A DNA stretch of 48,778 bases from Patellaria atrata CBS 101060 (lineage: Eukaryota > Ascomycota > Dothideomycetes > Patellariales > Patellariaceae). This document shows, in pieces, positions 30,931-44,728 of this stretch. The notes beneath the pieces are model-generated. The model was not told where the DNA came from. It ran no database searches and saw only the letters and a program-made list of their open reading frames with translations. The stretch lies in assembly GCA_010093705.1 (NCBI GenBank), contig MU006105.1, forward strand, positions 549,373 to 598,150. The letters run 5' to 3'. The position numbers were made by a program, and so were the translations under genes. The stretch's first letter is position 1; each line of letters begins with the position of its first letter.

Positions 30931-33528
30931 TCATGCATGGAGACCTCTCTTCTCGCTCTCGGAGAAGAAGATAATCATACGCCAAAGTTTCTTGACAAGA
31001 CCTTCAGCTTCCTCCTCAAGTGCCTATATCAAATATTAGCATGTAACCCAACATTAGATTCGCCACGACACATAGCAAGCACGAAAAGCAGAGAGTATCA
31101 AAAAGGAAAGAAAAAAAGGGGGAAAGGAAACGGCAAACATACCCCTTCAAGCTCCCTAACCAACTCTTCCGGATTCCCTTTCTTCCTGATATAGCTCTCG
31201 GCGACATCGACAAGCATCTGTTCTTGCACGCCCAAATACTCCATAACCTTCTTCTCGACAAACGGCCTCAACTGCTCCGTAATAACCGCATCTTCTACGA
31301 ATTCCCATTTGATAGGCCAATTCCATAATCCCTCTTTCGACGTTGGGATATCGCCCGCTAACTGCCGAGCAGCAGCCTGCCTATCTTCATCAGAGAGCGC
31401 AGCACCCTCCTCTCTCGTCTCGACCTTGAGCGGCTTGAGCGTACGCTTGACCGAAGTTTCCTCTTCCTCCTCATTTTCAAGCAGTCCTTCGACCTCAGCA
31501 GCGCTCCTCTTCGGCGGTGCTGTTTGCGTCTTCTGCACTGCGGCACCGAAGGACATCTTGAACCGCTGTGGTTCTTGCTTGGGTGCCTCCATCCTCGGAC
31601 CCATTTGTGCGAGAAAGGAGTCTGCCTTACCACGTGCTTGTTCCTTCTGATGATCTTCTCTGACTTTCTCGCGTTGTTCTGCGATACGATCGAGTTCGTC
31701 AGATTTATCTTCGACAGTGCGGAATTGAGCTCTCTTGCGAAGCCAAAGACTACGATCACGGTAGTATTCCTCCATGTTACGAGATGCTTCCAACTCATCA
31801 TTCCATTCGTTGTGCTTCTTTGCTGAAGCAGCGAAGGCTCGTTGCTCGTTGATTTCGTCATCTTTTGCTTGAGCACGGTCTCGTTCGGTAGCAGCCGTGT
31901 TTCGACGCTCACGGTTGAGCCACCGGCGTTCGTTGTCGAGATAAATCTTTTCAAGCTCTGCTTCCTTCTTCTCTCTACGCCTACGTTCGAGTTCTTCATC
32001 GCTAGCAGAATCGTCCTCTTCGGAAAGACCGTACCAAGGTCCGTTATTCGAACCGTTAACAAAAGAAATACCTCCTTGATAATCTCTTGGCATTTGCCCT
32101 TGGTAACCCTTTGGTCCACTAGGCGCACCTTGTATACCTCTTTCAGCTCTCGGTCCCAAAGGAATGCCATTAGCACCACCAGCAGGACCAGTTGGCACAG
32201 AAATAGGTGGTGATGCGAGACGATTTACGCGCCCAGCCATGCTCCTTTGACGTTCAAGTGCTTCTCGTTCCTCTTCTTGTTTCAATCGTTCCATATCTCG
32301 TCTGTTACTGCGATCACGGAATGCCGCAATTTCAGCAGCAACGGTCTCTCGCATCTCCTCGGGGATATCCGCCAATTCTTCCTCCTGAGTAAGGGGAATG
32401 GTCACGACTTCTGCCGGGTTAGTTTCTTGCTTGACCTCCCCATCACCCATCTTGATATCGCCATCATGGTCGTATGAGACATCTGCTTGAGGCTTCTTTA
32501 AACCCTCGAGGACGCTGTTGAGCGCTTCCCTTGCTGTATCACAACGAAACTGGTGAGTGGACTCATCTTCATTTCGACGAGTTCTCCATTCCTCTGCGTA
32601 CTTGATAGAATTCTCATCCACCACGACCTAGAGTGGTTAGCTTATCTATGTTTCTCACGAAAATGTTTGCCTAAACACATGACTCACTAAAAGTTTGATC
32701 ATCTCCGGCTTCTCATCCTCATCCTCTTCTTTCTTGACACCATTCATTTGCTGTTTCCTAACCGGAACCCTAATATCCCGCAGAATTTCCGCAGCAGTCT
32801 CCAAACTTTCCGCATCCTCATACTCAGCAAAACCAAAGGTGCAAGTTTTGTTATCAGCATCCGTAGCTCTTGACCATCTACGAAGATTACCCGCCGTACG
32901 CAATATCCTCTCAAGGTTCTCATCGCTGCCTATGCCCTCGGTAATATTGCCGATGAAAATCGTGCGCATAATTTCTTCTCTCGTAGGTGGCGCAAGAGCC
33001 ATCATGTTCTCCCGTACTTGCTGTCTTTGCTGCTCTGTGCTATTATAATCGCGCCCCATACCTAAACCTCGTCTTCCACCGAGTTGTTCTTGATTGCTAC
33101 TCTTGCGGCCATCTTGTTCCATAGACTTGTTTGGTCCACTAGTTCCTAATCTGATGACGGGTGCACTGAAGTTGATATTGGGCATATTGGGAGGAGGCTG
33201 GAAGTTCGGGGGTAGTCCTCCTCCTGGTCGACCTGGGAGTGAAGATTGAGCTTGCTGAACACCTGGTGGAGCACCAACGCCTGGAGGAGGACCTGTAAGT
33301 CTAGTTAGAGAAGCTGTTCGTCAGAACGTAGATATGGATGGAAAATATACCCATTCCAGGTGCGCCAGCCATCCCCGGAGGTGGAGCGCCCGCTCCAGGA
33401 AATCCAGCGTAACTTGGAGGACGTCCATATTGACCTGCACATTTGCGAAATTTAGCCATGGTGCTCAAACTCAAAAAGCTGTAGTAAAGAAAAGCTGGAA
33501 TCAGTAGCATACCCGGATAGTTGTACAT
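30931..33528 (-). CDS. RBM25-like splicing factor (RRM and PWI domains)
   Basis: This is a nuclear pre-mRNA splicing factor of the RBM25/PWI family. Five exons join to 760 aa: 33528-33513 (16 nt), 33434-33351, 33292-32688, 32627-31143 and 31023-30931. A Pro/Gly-rich start (MYNYPGQYGRPPSYAG) leads to an RRM at about 143-218 (RTIFIGNITEGIGSDE, CTFGFAEYEDAESLE), then long acidic and Arg/Glu coiled-coil stretches (ERRRREKKEAELEKIYL), and a C-terminal PWI domain at about 670-760 (WPIKWEFVEDAVITEQLRPF). The last exon, spliced after RELEG, completes the PWI domain with LEEEAEGLVKKLWRMIIFF; without that splice the frame runs into low-complexity intron. It diverges from the MRP21 gene over 325 bp. Confidence 0.92.
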
Positions 33529-33853
33529 TGTCGCAGGGCTTAGGGAAAGTGAAGCTGGAAAATGTGAACTGGGGAAAGTGCAAACCAAATAACAAATTCG
33601 CAAAGAAAAGAAAAGGTAGTTGCGACTTGAAAAGTGGTCCAACGAGGTTGTTCTACGTAGTGGAGGTTGACGTTCAAGAACGCGAAAAGTAGGTGCGGCT
33701 CCGCGTCGAGGTCTTGAAAATTCAGAACTTTTGGACCTCACTCCGCGACCTCATCCATCTCATCAACCACACAAACAATGAGATAATAGATAATAGAGGG
33801 CAAGTAACATCAATTGCAATAAAACATTTGTCTAACGATGCGCACAGTTCAGA
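33529..33853. promoter_or_regulatory. Bidirectional promoter, RBM25-like / MRP21
   Basis: This 325-bp spacer lies between two divergent housekeeping genes. No TATA box or known motif is recognised, and the frames inside it are shadows. Confidence 0.4.
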
Positions 33854-34657
33854 ATGGAAGTTCGAAAAGCGGGAGAAGCGCTCTGGCGCACTCAACGCTC
33901 CCTTTTTTCATCCTCCTCTTCCATCCCACGACTCCAATTCCTCAACTCAAGACGCTGCCTCTCCACCACACCTCCATCATCCCAACGAAGCGCAGCAACA
34001 GCCTCCGAACTGTTCTCCTCCGTCCAAGAATCTTCGTCTTCCTCATCTAGCCAACCTCGCCCCCAACACCCAAAGCGACCACCGCAACCACAATACCCCA
34101 TCCGTCCTCTGAAAGGAATCTCCGAATCCCTCACCTCCGCCATGTCCTACAGGCGCGAACATCCACCACGAACCCCCACCACGATACCGGACCAACCCAA
34201 AACCTCCCGCACGCGAGACCCCTTCGGCTCCGAATTCAGTCCCCGTCGCCCTCCTCCCCCACCCAACATCGCAGACACCGCTCCCTCCTCCGTCTCTCTG
34301 ATCGACGACATCACCACCTCCCTGACGAACAACATGCCGTACTACGCGCGCACGCCGAACTACACCCTCGGCGCGCGCCTGCAAGCCCCGATTCCGAAAC
34401 TGCCGCTGGGTCCGAAGATCGGGCGCACGATCGACATCAACCCCCATCGCGGCATGGATATAGGTCGTGGTATCAAGCAGCTAGGCATCATGTTGGCAAG
34501 GAATAAGGTCCAGGCGGATTTGTACAGACAGAGGTATCACGAGCGGCCCGGGTTGAAGAGAAAGAGGTTGCATAGTCAGCGGTGGAGACGGCGGTTTAGG
34601 GAGGGGTTTAATGCGGCGGTACGTAGGGTGCAGAAGATGACGCATCAGGGGTGGTAG
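33854..34657 (+). CDS. MRP21: Mitochondrial ribosomal protein bS21m (MRP21)
   Basis: This is a protein of the mitochondrial small ribosomal subunit, homologous to bacterial bS21. A single exon encodes 267 aa from ATG 33854. The N-terminal 40 residues are basic and Ser rich (MEVRKAGEALWRTQRSL, RRCLSTTPP) and fit a mitochondrial presequence. A disordered Pro/Ser-rich stretch follows. The C-terminal 75 residues are the bS21 region: GRTIDINPHRGMDIGRGIKQL, then RQRYHERPGLKRKRLHSQRW. The length is at the high end but usual for Pezizomycotina. Confidence 0.92.
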   Translation: MEVRKAGEALWRTQRSLFSSSSSIPRLQFLNSRRCLSTTPPSSQRSAATASELFSSVQESSSSSSSQPRPQHPKRPPQPQYPIRPLKGISESLTSAMSYRREHPPRTPTTIPDQPKTSRTRDPFGSEFSPRRPPPPPNIADTAPSSVSLIDDITTSLTNNMPYYARTPNYTLGARLQAPIPKLPLGPKIGRTIDINPHRGMDIGRGIKQLGIMLARNKVQADLYRQRYHERPGLKRKRLHSQRWRRRFREGFNAAVRRVQKMTHQGW

Positions 34658-35133
34658 GGGATGAAATAGAGTCCCAGGGAGCCCGTTACCTAGTGGAAAT
34701 GGTCAGTTGTGGCCGGTTTGGAGGGCCGGCGCTGAGAACTGTGTAGACGGGATTAAGATGAGGTTCGCTCTTTGCACTGTAAAATAGTAGGGTGGAGCTC
34801 ATAGATTGACATCTTTATTATATCTTGTGCGAAAAAATCGGGAGATATGTAGAATCATATATACATATTGAATACGCTAATCAGCATGCATGTCTCAGAT
34901 CCTTAGCAACAAAGTCTACCATGACCTCCGCTGAACCGATGACAGACCATGTAGAACTCCGAACCGGGCATATCACCCTCTCCGTAACCGTATATCGAAC
35001 ACGCATTCACAAGCCAAATCCGCACGATCACGGACCGTCCGCTAAAACCATTTATAACCCATAAAAAAAAATCCAATAACCAACCGATATACATATATAT
35101 AACCCTCCTCCTCTCTTCCTCCCTCCTCTCCCC
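34658..35133. other. Convergent 3' spacer
   Basis: The 476 bp between the convergent MRP21 and ER-protein genes are AT rich near 34800-34900 and C rich near 35110-35170. No gene is supported; the small frames here are shadows. Confidence 0.5.
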
Positions 35134-36341
35134 CTAATCCCGCTTCCCAACCCCCCACCCATTCCCCACACCACCCGCCGCCCCACCAAACCCATAAGCC
35201 CCCCCATTCCCAAACGTCCTGTCCCTCCCATACCTCCTCAGCCGTCTCGGAAACTCCACCCCCCGAAACCACGCAAAACACACCGCAGTCGCCGCGCCCG
35301 CAGAAAGCGCGCAATACGCCAACGTACTTAAAAAAAGATGTCCACCAACACCCTGCCACCCGGGCGGCAGCGTGGGACTATGATACCACCTAACACTCAA
35401 CCTCAGCGCCAACGGGTCCCCAATAACGATCCTCTCGCTCCTCGTAACAGTTGAGATACTATATGCGGTCGCCGCATCGATCGTCCCAGGCGCCAATTCT
35501 TTAGGGGACGTGTGTAAAAGGACGTTTAGCGCGTTAGCGATGTGCAGGTGGGAGAGCTGGAGGGTGCCGGTCAGCGCGATGATGAAGGGGATGTAGAGGG
35601 TTGATTGCGTGCCGAGGGCGCCGACTAGGTCTTCGTTTGAGAGAGAGGGGGGAGTCAGAGAGGTGTAGGGGAGGGGGTGACGCGGGATGCGGCAGGTTAG
35701 GGGGGCGTCGTTGTGGATGTAGAATTCGAGGAGGTGGTAGAGGGGGTCGGATATGAAGGGGAGGGTGCAGTTGATATCTGGGAGACGGTTAGTATGATGA
35801 TGGGAGGTGATAGTATTGGAAAGAGAGAGAGGGAGGAAACATACCTTTCTCAACCCCAAATTGCAGCTCTAGTGGTCGCCCGGTCTCGTTGCATATCGGG
35901 AAGGGTATGTACTGTAGCTGTCCCTGCGCGTCTGTGATCTGTCCTCCATATCAGCACTATCCCATCCAATGCAATCCAATCCACTCCAATGTCTCCAGCA
36001 TCCCATCCCGTCCCATCTCTCCACCTCCCGCCCTAACCCCCAACCCAACAAAAAGCCAGAAAAACCTACATGCTCGCCCGACTCTCTACCCACAAACCAA
36101 ACAAGTCAGCAATCTTTCCAAAAGCCTTCAATTTCCCCAACCTTCCCCTCAACCACGACCAAGACACAAAAACTCACATCGTCCGATTCAAACAAGTAAC
36201 GGGAATAACATCTCCAGTCTTATACGTCCTCTTCTCCTCCATCAGGGGTGTCTGTTTCGCTTCTGCGCCCACCAACGCCAGTGATGCGGTTAGGTAGAAC
36301 AACATAGCACGCGACCAGGACCATGGCCGTGTTTCTGTCAT
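35134..36341 (-). CDS. Secretory-pathway membrane protein with a 16-nt micro-exon
   Basis: Four exons, 36341-36178, 36085-36070, 35938-35845 and 35777-35134, join to 305 aa. ATG 36341 gives a signal peptide (MLFYLTASLALVGAEA at about 13-28); an ATG at 36452 lies right after a TATTTAT box and is unlikely. Exon 2 is only 16 nt (ESGEH plus a split codon); without it exons 1 and 3 cannot be joined in frame. The lumenal part (TYKTGDVIPVTCLNRT, ITDAQGQLQYIPFP, CNETGRPLELQFG, NCTLPFISDPLYHLLEFYIHND) has paired Cys and several N-x-T sites. One membrane segment lies at about 238-262 (LFLSTLAYCALSAGAATAVCF), then a Gly/Arg-rich tail. I do not recall a named function for this fungal family. Confidence 0.82.
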
Positions 36342-36975
36342 CGCGCGTATTGCCGGGGGTGGGTGTGAGTCTCGAGGGGAACGGGGATTTCTCGAGTGGG
36401 TCGCTCGGTTGTCTCGAAGGTATTCGGTCGTAATTGAAAAAAGGGAAGGCATATAAATACTCTACTCCAACTCGCGAAAGGACAAAACCATCACAAACGA
36501 CCGAAACCACGTCTAGAAGGGGGGTGTAGGAAATTCGAGTTTACCTTGGTGGTCTTTTCGAAATTCTTGACAGTCGTATGTAAGTTAATGCAGGGATCAA
36601 GAAGCTACGTTTCGAAATATAAAGAGCGAGCTAAGACTGGGCCGAATGCGGTAATAAGGCGGATGGGACGGGAAACTTTGCAGTCTATCACGAACACAAC
36701 CTCACCTCTATATAACTCTCAGGTCTTCGGGTTATATTCAATTGGATAAAAGAGCAGATGAACCTCCGCCGAGTATTTATCCCCCTTTCACTTTCGATAT
36801 ATCAATCAGGACCATTCCAGCATAAAAATAGAGAGAAAGCATTTCTATTCTCCCCTGCTCAGTATAGTCAATTTATATAATCTACAACTTTTCCCTCCCA
36901 ATTTTCCTTCATCAATCATCAGCATCATTCATTTCCTCCGTGACAATCAACCTCACTGAGTCTCAAGAAAGTCAC
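36342..36975. other. Intergenic, promoter of the ER-type protein
   Basis: This 634-bp spacer separates the minus-strand ER-type gene from the 3' end of PGI1. TATTTAT at about 36452-36458 is a candidate TATA element for the ER-type gene on the minus strand. Nothing else is recognised. Confidence 0.45.
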
Positions 36976-38807
<1,832 letters not shown>

Positions 38808-39597
38808 TTTGATGGTTGTTTGCTTCTATGCTATGCTATTGAATCGGAGAATTGTTGTTAGCTGATGCTCTCGCAGAAATATATAGTCAGAGTCAATTGA
38901 GTTGATAGAATTTCTTCAGATGATGCTCACCTAATAAATCGAAGGTATGGGAATTAGGATTGATGACGCTTGAAGAGGAAAAGATAAGTGAAGCTCTTAA
39001 AATGTGAAAGGAGAATATCACCGCGGGGTTGCGTCTGATGATGTTAGTATGGCATGGTGGGGTAAAGTCCGAGTTGCGTCGGCCATTGGGGTCAAATAAT
39101 TCTCCATTCACCTAAAGCCAACAGTCCTAGCACGATGTCACCTCATACTATAGTCCTTAAGCACATTCATTCACTCAATTGGTTTGAAAATAGACGAGTA
39201 GGGCGTTTGAGAAGCCTCTTTTTTGCTCTAGTCAAGTCATATACTGGATACCATAAGATGCCTCCACCGAAAAGAACCAATCCCTTTCCTGAATTCCAGA
39301 AAGAAAGTATAGAGAGCAACCCACTCCACGCAAATATTTCCCAGAGAGGTTTCAATGCTGTGTGATGTGGACAATTTGTAGTCCAGAAATGTGTGCAAGA
39401 CCACAAACCTCTGGCTTTCTCAAATGAGACAGCAAAGTTGAGTCTAACCCGTAGACAAAGGCCAAGCCAATAAGCAAATATGCTTCAAATGGCTGATCAG
39501 GCCTAAAGTAAAAATTTTCGCACCTTAGTATGCGCTTTCGTACTACTTCGTGATATGTCATCATAACTGAAGAATTGCAATGGGCTCGCCATAACAA
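38808..39597. other. Intergenic, PGI1 promoter and YPK1 3' flank
   Basis: Two tandem minus-strand genes flank this 790-bp spacer. Overlapping frames near 39135-39406 on both strands (for example MPPPKRTNPFPEFQKE on plus) have no family match and I do not call them. Confidence 0.45.
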
Positions 39598-41911
39598 CTA
39601 GTGAGTGACTCCTTCGAAAGAGGGATCCTTGACACTTCCACCCGCATCACCAAGACCTGCGACAGGTCGATTATAAGACCAACCAGCGAATTGTTGTTGC
39701 ATCGTCTGAGAGAGCATTGGACCCTCAACGTATGAGTCGGTGGGAGCTTCTGAAGTGAATTCTCTATCAAAGTTTGCAGTGTCTCGCTGATCAAGCTGTA
39801 TACCTATTAGAAACCGAACAAGGAGCGACTGGGAAATATTGGATACATACGACACTAGGTTTGAAGCTTGGTTCATACTTCCGCTCCAGAAGCTTCCTCC
39901 AATCAATGCTGTGGAAGAAGTAATGCGCTTTGATCTCGGCAGCACCATTTGCACCCAAGCGTTTGTCCGCATTGCGGTCGAGCAGTCTTGTCAAAAGATC
40001 TCGTGCAGCGGGTGGAACAATCTCCGGACCTGGGAAATGCAATGGCTCGGTAAGAATCTTCCTGTACATGTCGTTCGTATTTTCATCGTAAAAGGGTGGT
40101 AGACCGGTCAACATCTCGTATAGGAGAACACCAAGTGTCCACCAGTCGACCGTTTTCGTGTAGCCACCACCAGTGAGAAGCTCAGGAGCAAGATATTCAG
40201 GAGTACCACAGAAGGCTGAGTTAGGGTTAGAAATATTCTAGTCTCGAAAGGGTGGGCGGTTCTTACTGTTTGTCCTATCCTCGTCTTTCATGTCGAGCTT
40301 ACATAGACCAAAATCACACAGCGCAATGTGTCCTGTATAATCCAAGAGGATATTTTCAGGTTTAAGATCACGGTAAATGACGTTGAAGCCATGAAGACAT
40401 TCTAGAGCACACAATAGCTCTGCCGCATAGAATCGTGCACGATTGATATCGAACCGTTGCTCCTTTTGGAGATGATGGAATAATTCTCCACCGTTGACAA
40501 ATGCTAAAACTAAGTAAAGCTTCTCAGGTGACTGGAATGAGAATTTAAGTGGTACGATAAAAGGGTTGTTGATCTGTGCAAGAACAGAACGTTCTGCAAG
40601 GGTATGTGCAACTTCAGATCGAGAAATGATATGCGCTTTGCGAATCGTCTTTAAAGCGTATATCCGGTGTGTATCACGTTTCCTAGTCGCATAAGTCTTG
40701 ATCAGGGGTCAAAGGTGAAACACACTTACTGTACTTGCATAACCTTACCAAAGCTTCCTTTACCCACCACTTTGAGTAATTCGAAATCCTCAATCTTGAG
40801 AGATTTCTGTCGGTTCTCCACAAAGTTTACACCCACCTTGATAGTTCCAGTGCCATAGGAAATGCTAACCCAATCAGTCCCAATTTGACCAAGCTGTTTC
40901 TCCTGATCAGCTGCCTTCTCTTTCTCCTTCTTACTTTGTTTCGTCTCTATACCTTGCTGCATCTCTTCGAATCGTGGAGAAACCTTGCAGGTACCGATGA
41001 AGATGTCCTCATTTCGGCCGGCGTTGGGTGAAGCTTGTGGGTTACGGATGTAGAGTGATAGAGTGAGGTCAGTAGTACGGGAAACATCGAATTTGTACTG
41101 TGTATTTTCGCCTGCCCAAAGTGGGTTTTGGGGTGTACCTGATACCGCGTTGATGAAAACCTGCTGCTTATCGAAATCAACCAATGCGTAGGGAAGATGC
41201 TTCGATGAATATCGACCGTGAATAGTAGGTACGGAATTGATCGTGCCTGCTGCAGATTGAGGCCTCATAGAGGAAGAATATGATCCAGCTACTGCCTGTT
41301 GTCGAGATGAAGAGTTAGGTCTCATTGAACCAGCAACAGAAAAACCACCACCAGTTGACATCGATCCTTGGTGATGTCCACCTCCAAATGCGGCTTCCGC
41401 GCCGGGCGGTAATGATAGACCATTGCCCTCATGTAGAGTCACGATAAGGATACCAGGTTTCAACGCGGATGGTGGGGGTGCAGCGTTTGCCTCAGAGGCA
41501 GCTAACAGACGCTTATTAGCGCGTATGTTCTCTAGAAAGCTTTGAAATAACCTAATACCTATGCCATTATCTTTGGAGTCAACACTTGTGGTGCTGCTCG
41601 CAGACGTAGGTGTTGATTTTGAAGCATCAGGAACGATTGTGGAAGTGGAAGATGAGCGGCTGAAGGTGTTGGCTAGAGGGGCCAGGTGGGTTTCCTTTAA
41701 CTCTAATCAAACGTTAGCTGGAAGACTATGAGAGGACCTAAACAGTAGTGATATATGCAAGTAATGAGATGATTGAAGTCCGTCATTGTTTGTTGTAGTC
41801 TAGACATTATGTCCAGAGCCTGAGATAAGCTGGTGCATAAGATCTTGCACTGGTTGCTTCCTATCGCGATTGCACTGACATGTACATACTCTTTGTAAGT
41901 TTCCACGACAT
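39598..41911 (-). CDS. YPK1: AGC protein kinase YPK1/YpkA
   Basis: YPK1 is the TORC2- and PDK1-activated kinase of sphingolipid and plasma-membrane homeostasis. Six exons join to 638 aa: 41911-41890, 41702-41559, 41501-40730, 40682-40267, 40215-39851 and 39795-39598. The first exon codes only MSWKLTK plus one base; the splice to KLKETHLAPL restores the family N terminus. A C2-like region (about 75-290: LKPGILIVTLHEGNGLSLP, HLPYALVDFDKQQVF) precedes the kinase domain (about 295-550: GKGSFGKV, NVIYRDLKPENILL, CDFGLC, FCGTPEYLAPE). The C-terminal extension has DTANFDREFTSE and the hydrophobic motif FAGWSY (609-614). Intron 2 (41558-41502) is 57 nt, a multiple of three with no stop, so an unspliced 657-aa form is also open. 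The final acceptor was chosen to keep frame. Confidence 0.94.
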
Positions 41912-42572
41912 AATGTGTAATGTGGAGTGAAGTGTTTACGAAGACGAGCGCAGGTGTCTAGCTAGATGTACCCCTCAGCGGATGTGGAAGCTGAGCTGAG
42001 CCGTTCGTGCAGCTCTAGAGAGGTAATGCAAGCGAGACGAGGAAGATAGTACAAGCTTCCTCACTTGGTGAGTATTGTGAGAAGGAGGAAAGAAGAAGGA
42101 ATTTGTTTTGAGAGGTGTCGGAGAAAGGAAAGGGTGAGAAAGTAGAAAATAATATTACGAGGGTTTGACTTCAAGTGTTGCGTCCCCCAGTTTCGGTTCT
42201 AAGCCTCACAACGCCGATCCGCTACGGCTGATCTTGGCATTCACCTTTCGGGGGGCGGGGAGTAAACAGGAGGACAAAGCTTTTGCAGAACTTGCAAACA
42301 GAACCAAAGCCCTCAACACATGCATGAATAATCAATCAATCATCGACGACATGCAACTCATCCCAACGCGACGGATACTATCGAGCTGAATACCTTATTC
42401 TTGTCGCGGAGGCCATATTTGAACTAAGGGTTCACTGTCATCATCTTTCACTTACTTTGGAATAGATCGTATCCGCCGCACAAGCGCGCGCTCTTCGCTG
42501 AGCGACGCATTGACCTCAGTGGTGTGTTTTTGACGCTCGTCGGTGGGGCAACCAAGTCCCTAAAACTTCAAT
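41912..42572. promoter_or_regulatory. Divergent promoter, YPK1 / ADA2
   Basis: A 661-bp spacer between two divergent genes. The YPK1 side is a long untranslated leader with CT-rich stretches on the minus strand. A plus frame at 42165-42389 is a shadow. No known sites are recognised. Confidence 0.4.
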
Positions 42573-44172
42573 ATGGGCGTAATCAAGAAGAAGACACTGG
42601 CGCGGGGTTCTGAGGGCGGTGTGAAATATGTCTGCGACGTTTGTTCTGCCGATATCACATCAACGGTGAGTGCCAAGACTCAATCAGAGTGATGGTTATT
42701 CATTCACTTAGAGTTATCTCTAACATTGATAACAGGTTCGGATACGATGCGCCAACCCTATATGCAACGAATATGACCTTTGCGTACCTTGCTTCTCCCA
42801 TGGAAAAACATCTCGAGATCATGACCCACGTACTCACTCATATCAAGTTATTGAGCAACATTCGATACCCATATTTACAGAGGACTGGGGTGCAGATGAG
42901 GAATTAGCACTTCTAGAAGGAGCTGAAACATACGGACTAGGATCGTGGGCGGATATAGCCGATCATATCGGGGGTATGAGAACGAAAGATGAAGTACGAG
43001 ATCATTACTATGAGACGTACATTGGAAGTTCAAAATTTCCTCTACCGGAACGTGCAAGTCCCCGCGACAATACCCTGAGTGAGCAAATTCCACGTGAGGA
43101 GTTCCAGGCCAGAAAGAAAAGGCGGATAGAGAAGCGGAAGGAAGATGCCAAAAACGCACCGTTAGCAACTCCTAAGACCAAACCTACGACAAGTGTTCCT
43201 TCATGCCACGAAGTCCAAGGCTATATGCCCGCCCGCCTTGAATTTGAAACGGAATACTTCAACGATGCTGAAGAAGCCGTACAACACATGCAATTCGATC
43301 CAGGTGACGGTATCAACCCTAGGACGGGCGAGATGGAACCAGATATGGAACTCAAGATGAGGATAATGGAGATCTATAACCACCGGCTCACTGCTAGAAT
43401 CGAACGTAAAAAAGTCATATTTGAGCACGAACTTCTCGAGTATAAGCGGAATACAGCCATCGAAAAGAAACGAAGCAAAGAAGAACGAGAATTGATGAAT
43501 AAAACCAAGCCTTTTGCTGGACTTTTGAGACATAAAGATTTTGTCGATTTCACTCAGGGTATTGAACGTGAACACGAGTTACGTGTTGCTATTGCTCGTC
43601 TACAGGAATGGAGGACCATGCAAATAGGTGATCTCAAAGCTGGTGAGAAGTATGAGCAAGAGAAGCAACAAAGAGCTCTTCGAGGACCTCCACTTGGCGC
43701 ATTTGATCGTTTAGCTTCAAACCGCCTCAACAAGCCGACACCACCGGTAGATGGGCCATTCTCAACCTCAGCACTTACTGCACCAGATCTCCCGGTACGT
43801 TTACAAAGTGGCTTACAGACACCTCCAGATTCTGTATCTCCAGCCTCTGGAAATGGCGCCACCAACGGTCAGATCCCACACCGACCAAAGTTCCCCATTC
43901 AACCCCTACCGAATACAACTGCTCTAAAATTCAATGACGAAAATTCGGCAGATCTTCAACTCCTCACTTCCGATGAGAAGGAGGTGTGCTCCAACTTACG
44001 ACTTGCTCCCAAGGCATACTTGGCCCTTAAGGAACTCACCCTGAAAGAAGCCATGAAGAACGGTGGCATCATGAAGCGGAAAGCAATGAGGGAGTTTCTT
44101 AAGGTTGATCTCGTCAAGGTTGGTAAACTGTATGATTTTTTTGTTTGGTGTGGATGGATTGCTAAAGGTTAA
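42573..44172 (+). CDS. ADA2: Transcriptional adaptor ADA2 (SAGA)
   Basis: ADA2 links the GCN5 acetyltransferase to nucleosomes in the SAGA complex. Two exons, 42573-42665 and 42736-44172, join to 509 aa; the intron has donor GTGAGT and a CTAAC branch site, phase 0. The ZZ zinc finger is split by it ([14 protein letters not shown], then [17 protein letters not shown]). A SANT domain follows at about 80-130 ([21 protein letters not shown]), then the ADA2 middle region ([25 protein letters not shown]-like [16 protein letters not shown]). A C-terminal SWIRM domain covers the last 85 residues ([20 protein letters not shown]). Size and order match the family. Confidence 0.97.
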
Positions 44173-44728
44173 ATGGGTGGTGGATTCTGTACATGATACC
44201 CTGTAGGATTCAGTCAGGAGTTATGGGCATCAAATGGCCGGCTTCAGTTGGATTATGTTTAACCGAATATTCTGATCGGTTACTTATTCTTTTTTTGATT
44301 TGCGCATTAACTGCTCAAGTAACATAGATTAAAATACTTGTGCTCTACTCTATATCCCTCAGTATTGTGTATTGGTAGATTTATGTGAAGTCGGCACGGC
44401 GGGGTTTCGGGATGCCGTAGATAGGCGCGCGAGTTGACCAAGCTCGCATTGGCTAACCGAGAAGTAAACAGGCAACCTCAACACCGCAAACAACCAACTC
44501 CATTAACCTACATTTAATCCGTCGCACACCATACCATCATAGATAAATCTTCACTATAATTAGCTTACTCTCTTTATTATACCCCATCTGTGCCACTCTC
44601 TTTGCGATTCACATTCATCATTTACCGCCGACAGCTCAAGTTAAAGCTACCCTATCTGTCAAACAGCTTCCCCGCAAACAATCCTCCGCACTCCTCACTC
44701 CACATCCACAACATCCACAACATCGGCC
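44173..44728. other. Intergenic
   Basis: The 556 bp hold the ADA2 3' flank and a pyrimidine-rich leader before the next plus-strand ATG (GGCCATGG context at 44729). No gene is supported. Confidence 0.5.

Noticed and set aside
31358-32179. 273-codon minus-strand frame
   Set aside because: Shifted frame of the RBM25-like exon 4; no domain content.
39135-39406. Small frames on both strands between PGI1 and YPK1
   Set aside because: No promoter support or family match; most likely untranslated flanks.
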